A DNA stretch of 6,366 nucleotides from an uncultured Oscillospiraceae bacterium. GTDB lineage: Bacteria > Bacillota > Clostridia > Oscillospirales > Oscillospiraceae. The notes below the pieces were generated by a model that saw only the letters and a program-made list of their open reading frames with translations, did not search any database and had not been told where the DNA came from. Location: positions 1 to 6,366 of the forward strand of contig CAUFAM010000070.1 of the NCBI GenBank assembly GCA_959022875.1. The letters run 5' to 3'. The first letter of the stretch is position 1. Each line of letters opens with the position of its first letter. A program made the position numbers and the translations under genes. This document shows positions 6,363 to 6,366 of this stretch, piece after piece.

Positions 6363-6366
6363 CAGG

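Noticed and set aside
1..6366. CRISPR arrays, insertion sequences, tRNA or rRNA genes, attachment sites.
   Set aside because: No regularly spaced repeats, transposase, terminal inverted repeats or RNA-gene signatures were seen.

Overview
The window looks like chromosomal DNA of an anaerobic Firmicute (Clostridia, perhaps an Oscillospiraceae-type gut organism). The evidence is G-rich Shine-Dalgarno sites, moderately high GC in the genes with an AT-rich regulatory gap, and a sigma-54 activator of the kind common in Clostridia. The taxonomic call is inference only.

Layout: positions 1-3995 hold three closely spaced genes on the minus strand, read right to left: a short-chain dehydrogenase/reductase (3246-3995), a sodium:solute symporter (1673-3157) and a thiamine-pyrophosphate enzyme of the acetolactate-synthase superfamily that runs off the left edge (1-1639). 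Positions 3996-4340 are a divergent AT-rich control region. Positions 4341-6362 on the plus strand hold a sigma-54-dependent transcriptional activator.

How they fit together: the control region carries a good -24/-12 sigma-54 promoter candidate facing the three-gene operon (4100-4085, minus strand). About 100-160 bp upstream of its predicted start are three copies of a TCTCA...ATYTG...TATC element, placed as expected for enhancer sites of a sigma-54 activator. A sigma-A-like promoter (4266-4294) faces the activator gene. The simplest reading is a self-contained catabolic module: the activator senses a compound, the symporter imports it, the dehydrogenase oxidises or reduces an alcohol/carbonyl, and the TPP enzyme makes or cleaves a C-C bond next to a carbonyl. 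The substrate cannot be read from the sequence.

The most striking feature is in the activator. Its N-terminal sensory part (4341-4973) and its PAS-AAA+-winged-helix part (4977-6359) lie in exactly the same frame and are separated by one TAG codon at 4974-4976. The PAS domain begins immediately after the TAG, and there is no good restart site. The gene is therefore an amber-interrupted 673-residue activator: a nonsense pseudogene or allele, a sequencing error, or a case of UAG readthrough or UAG decoded as an amino acid.
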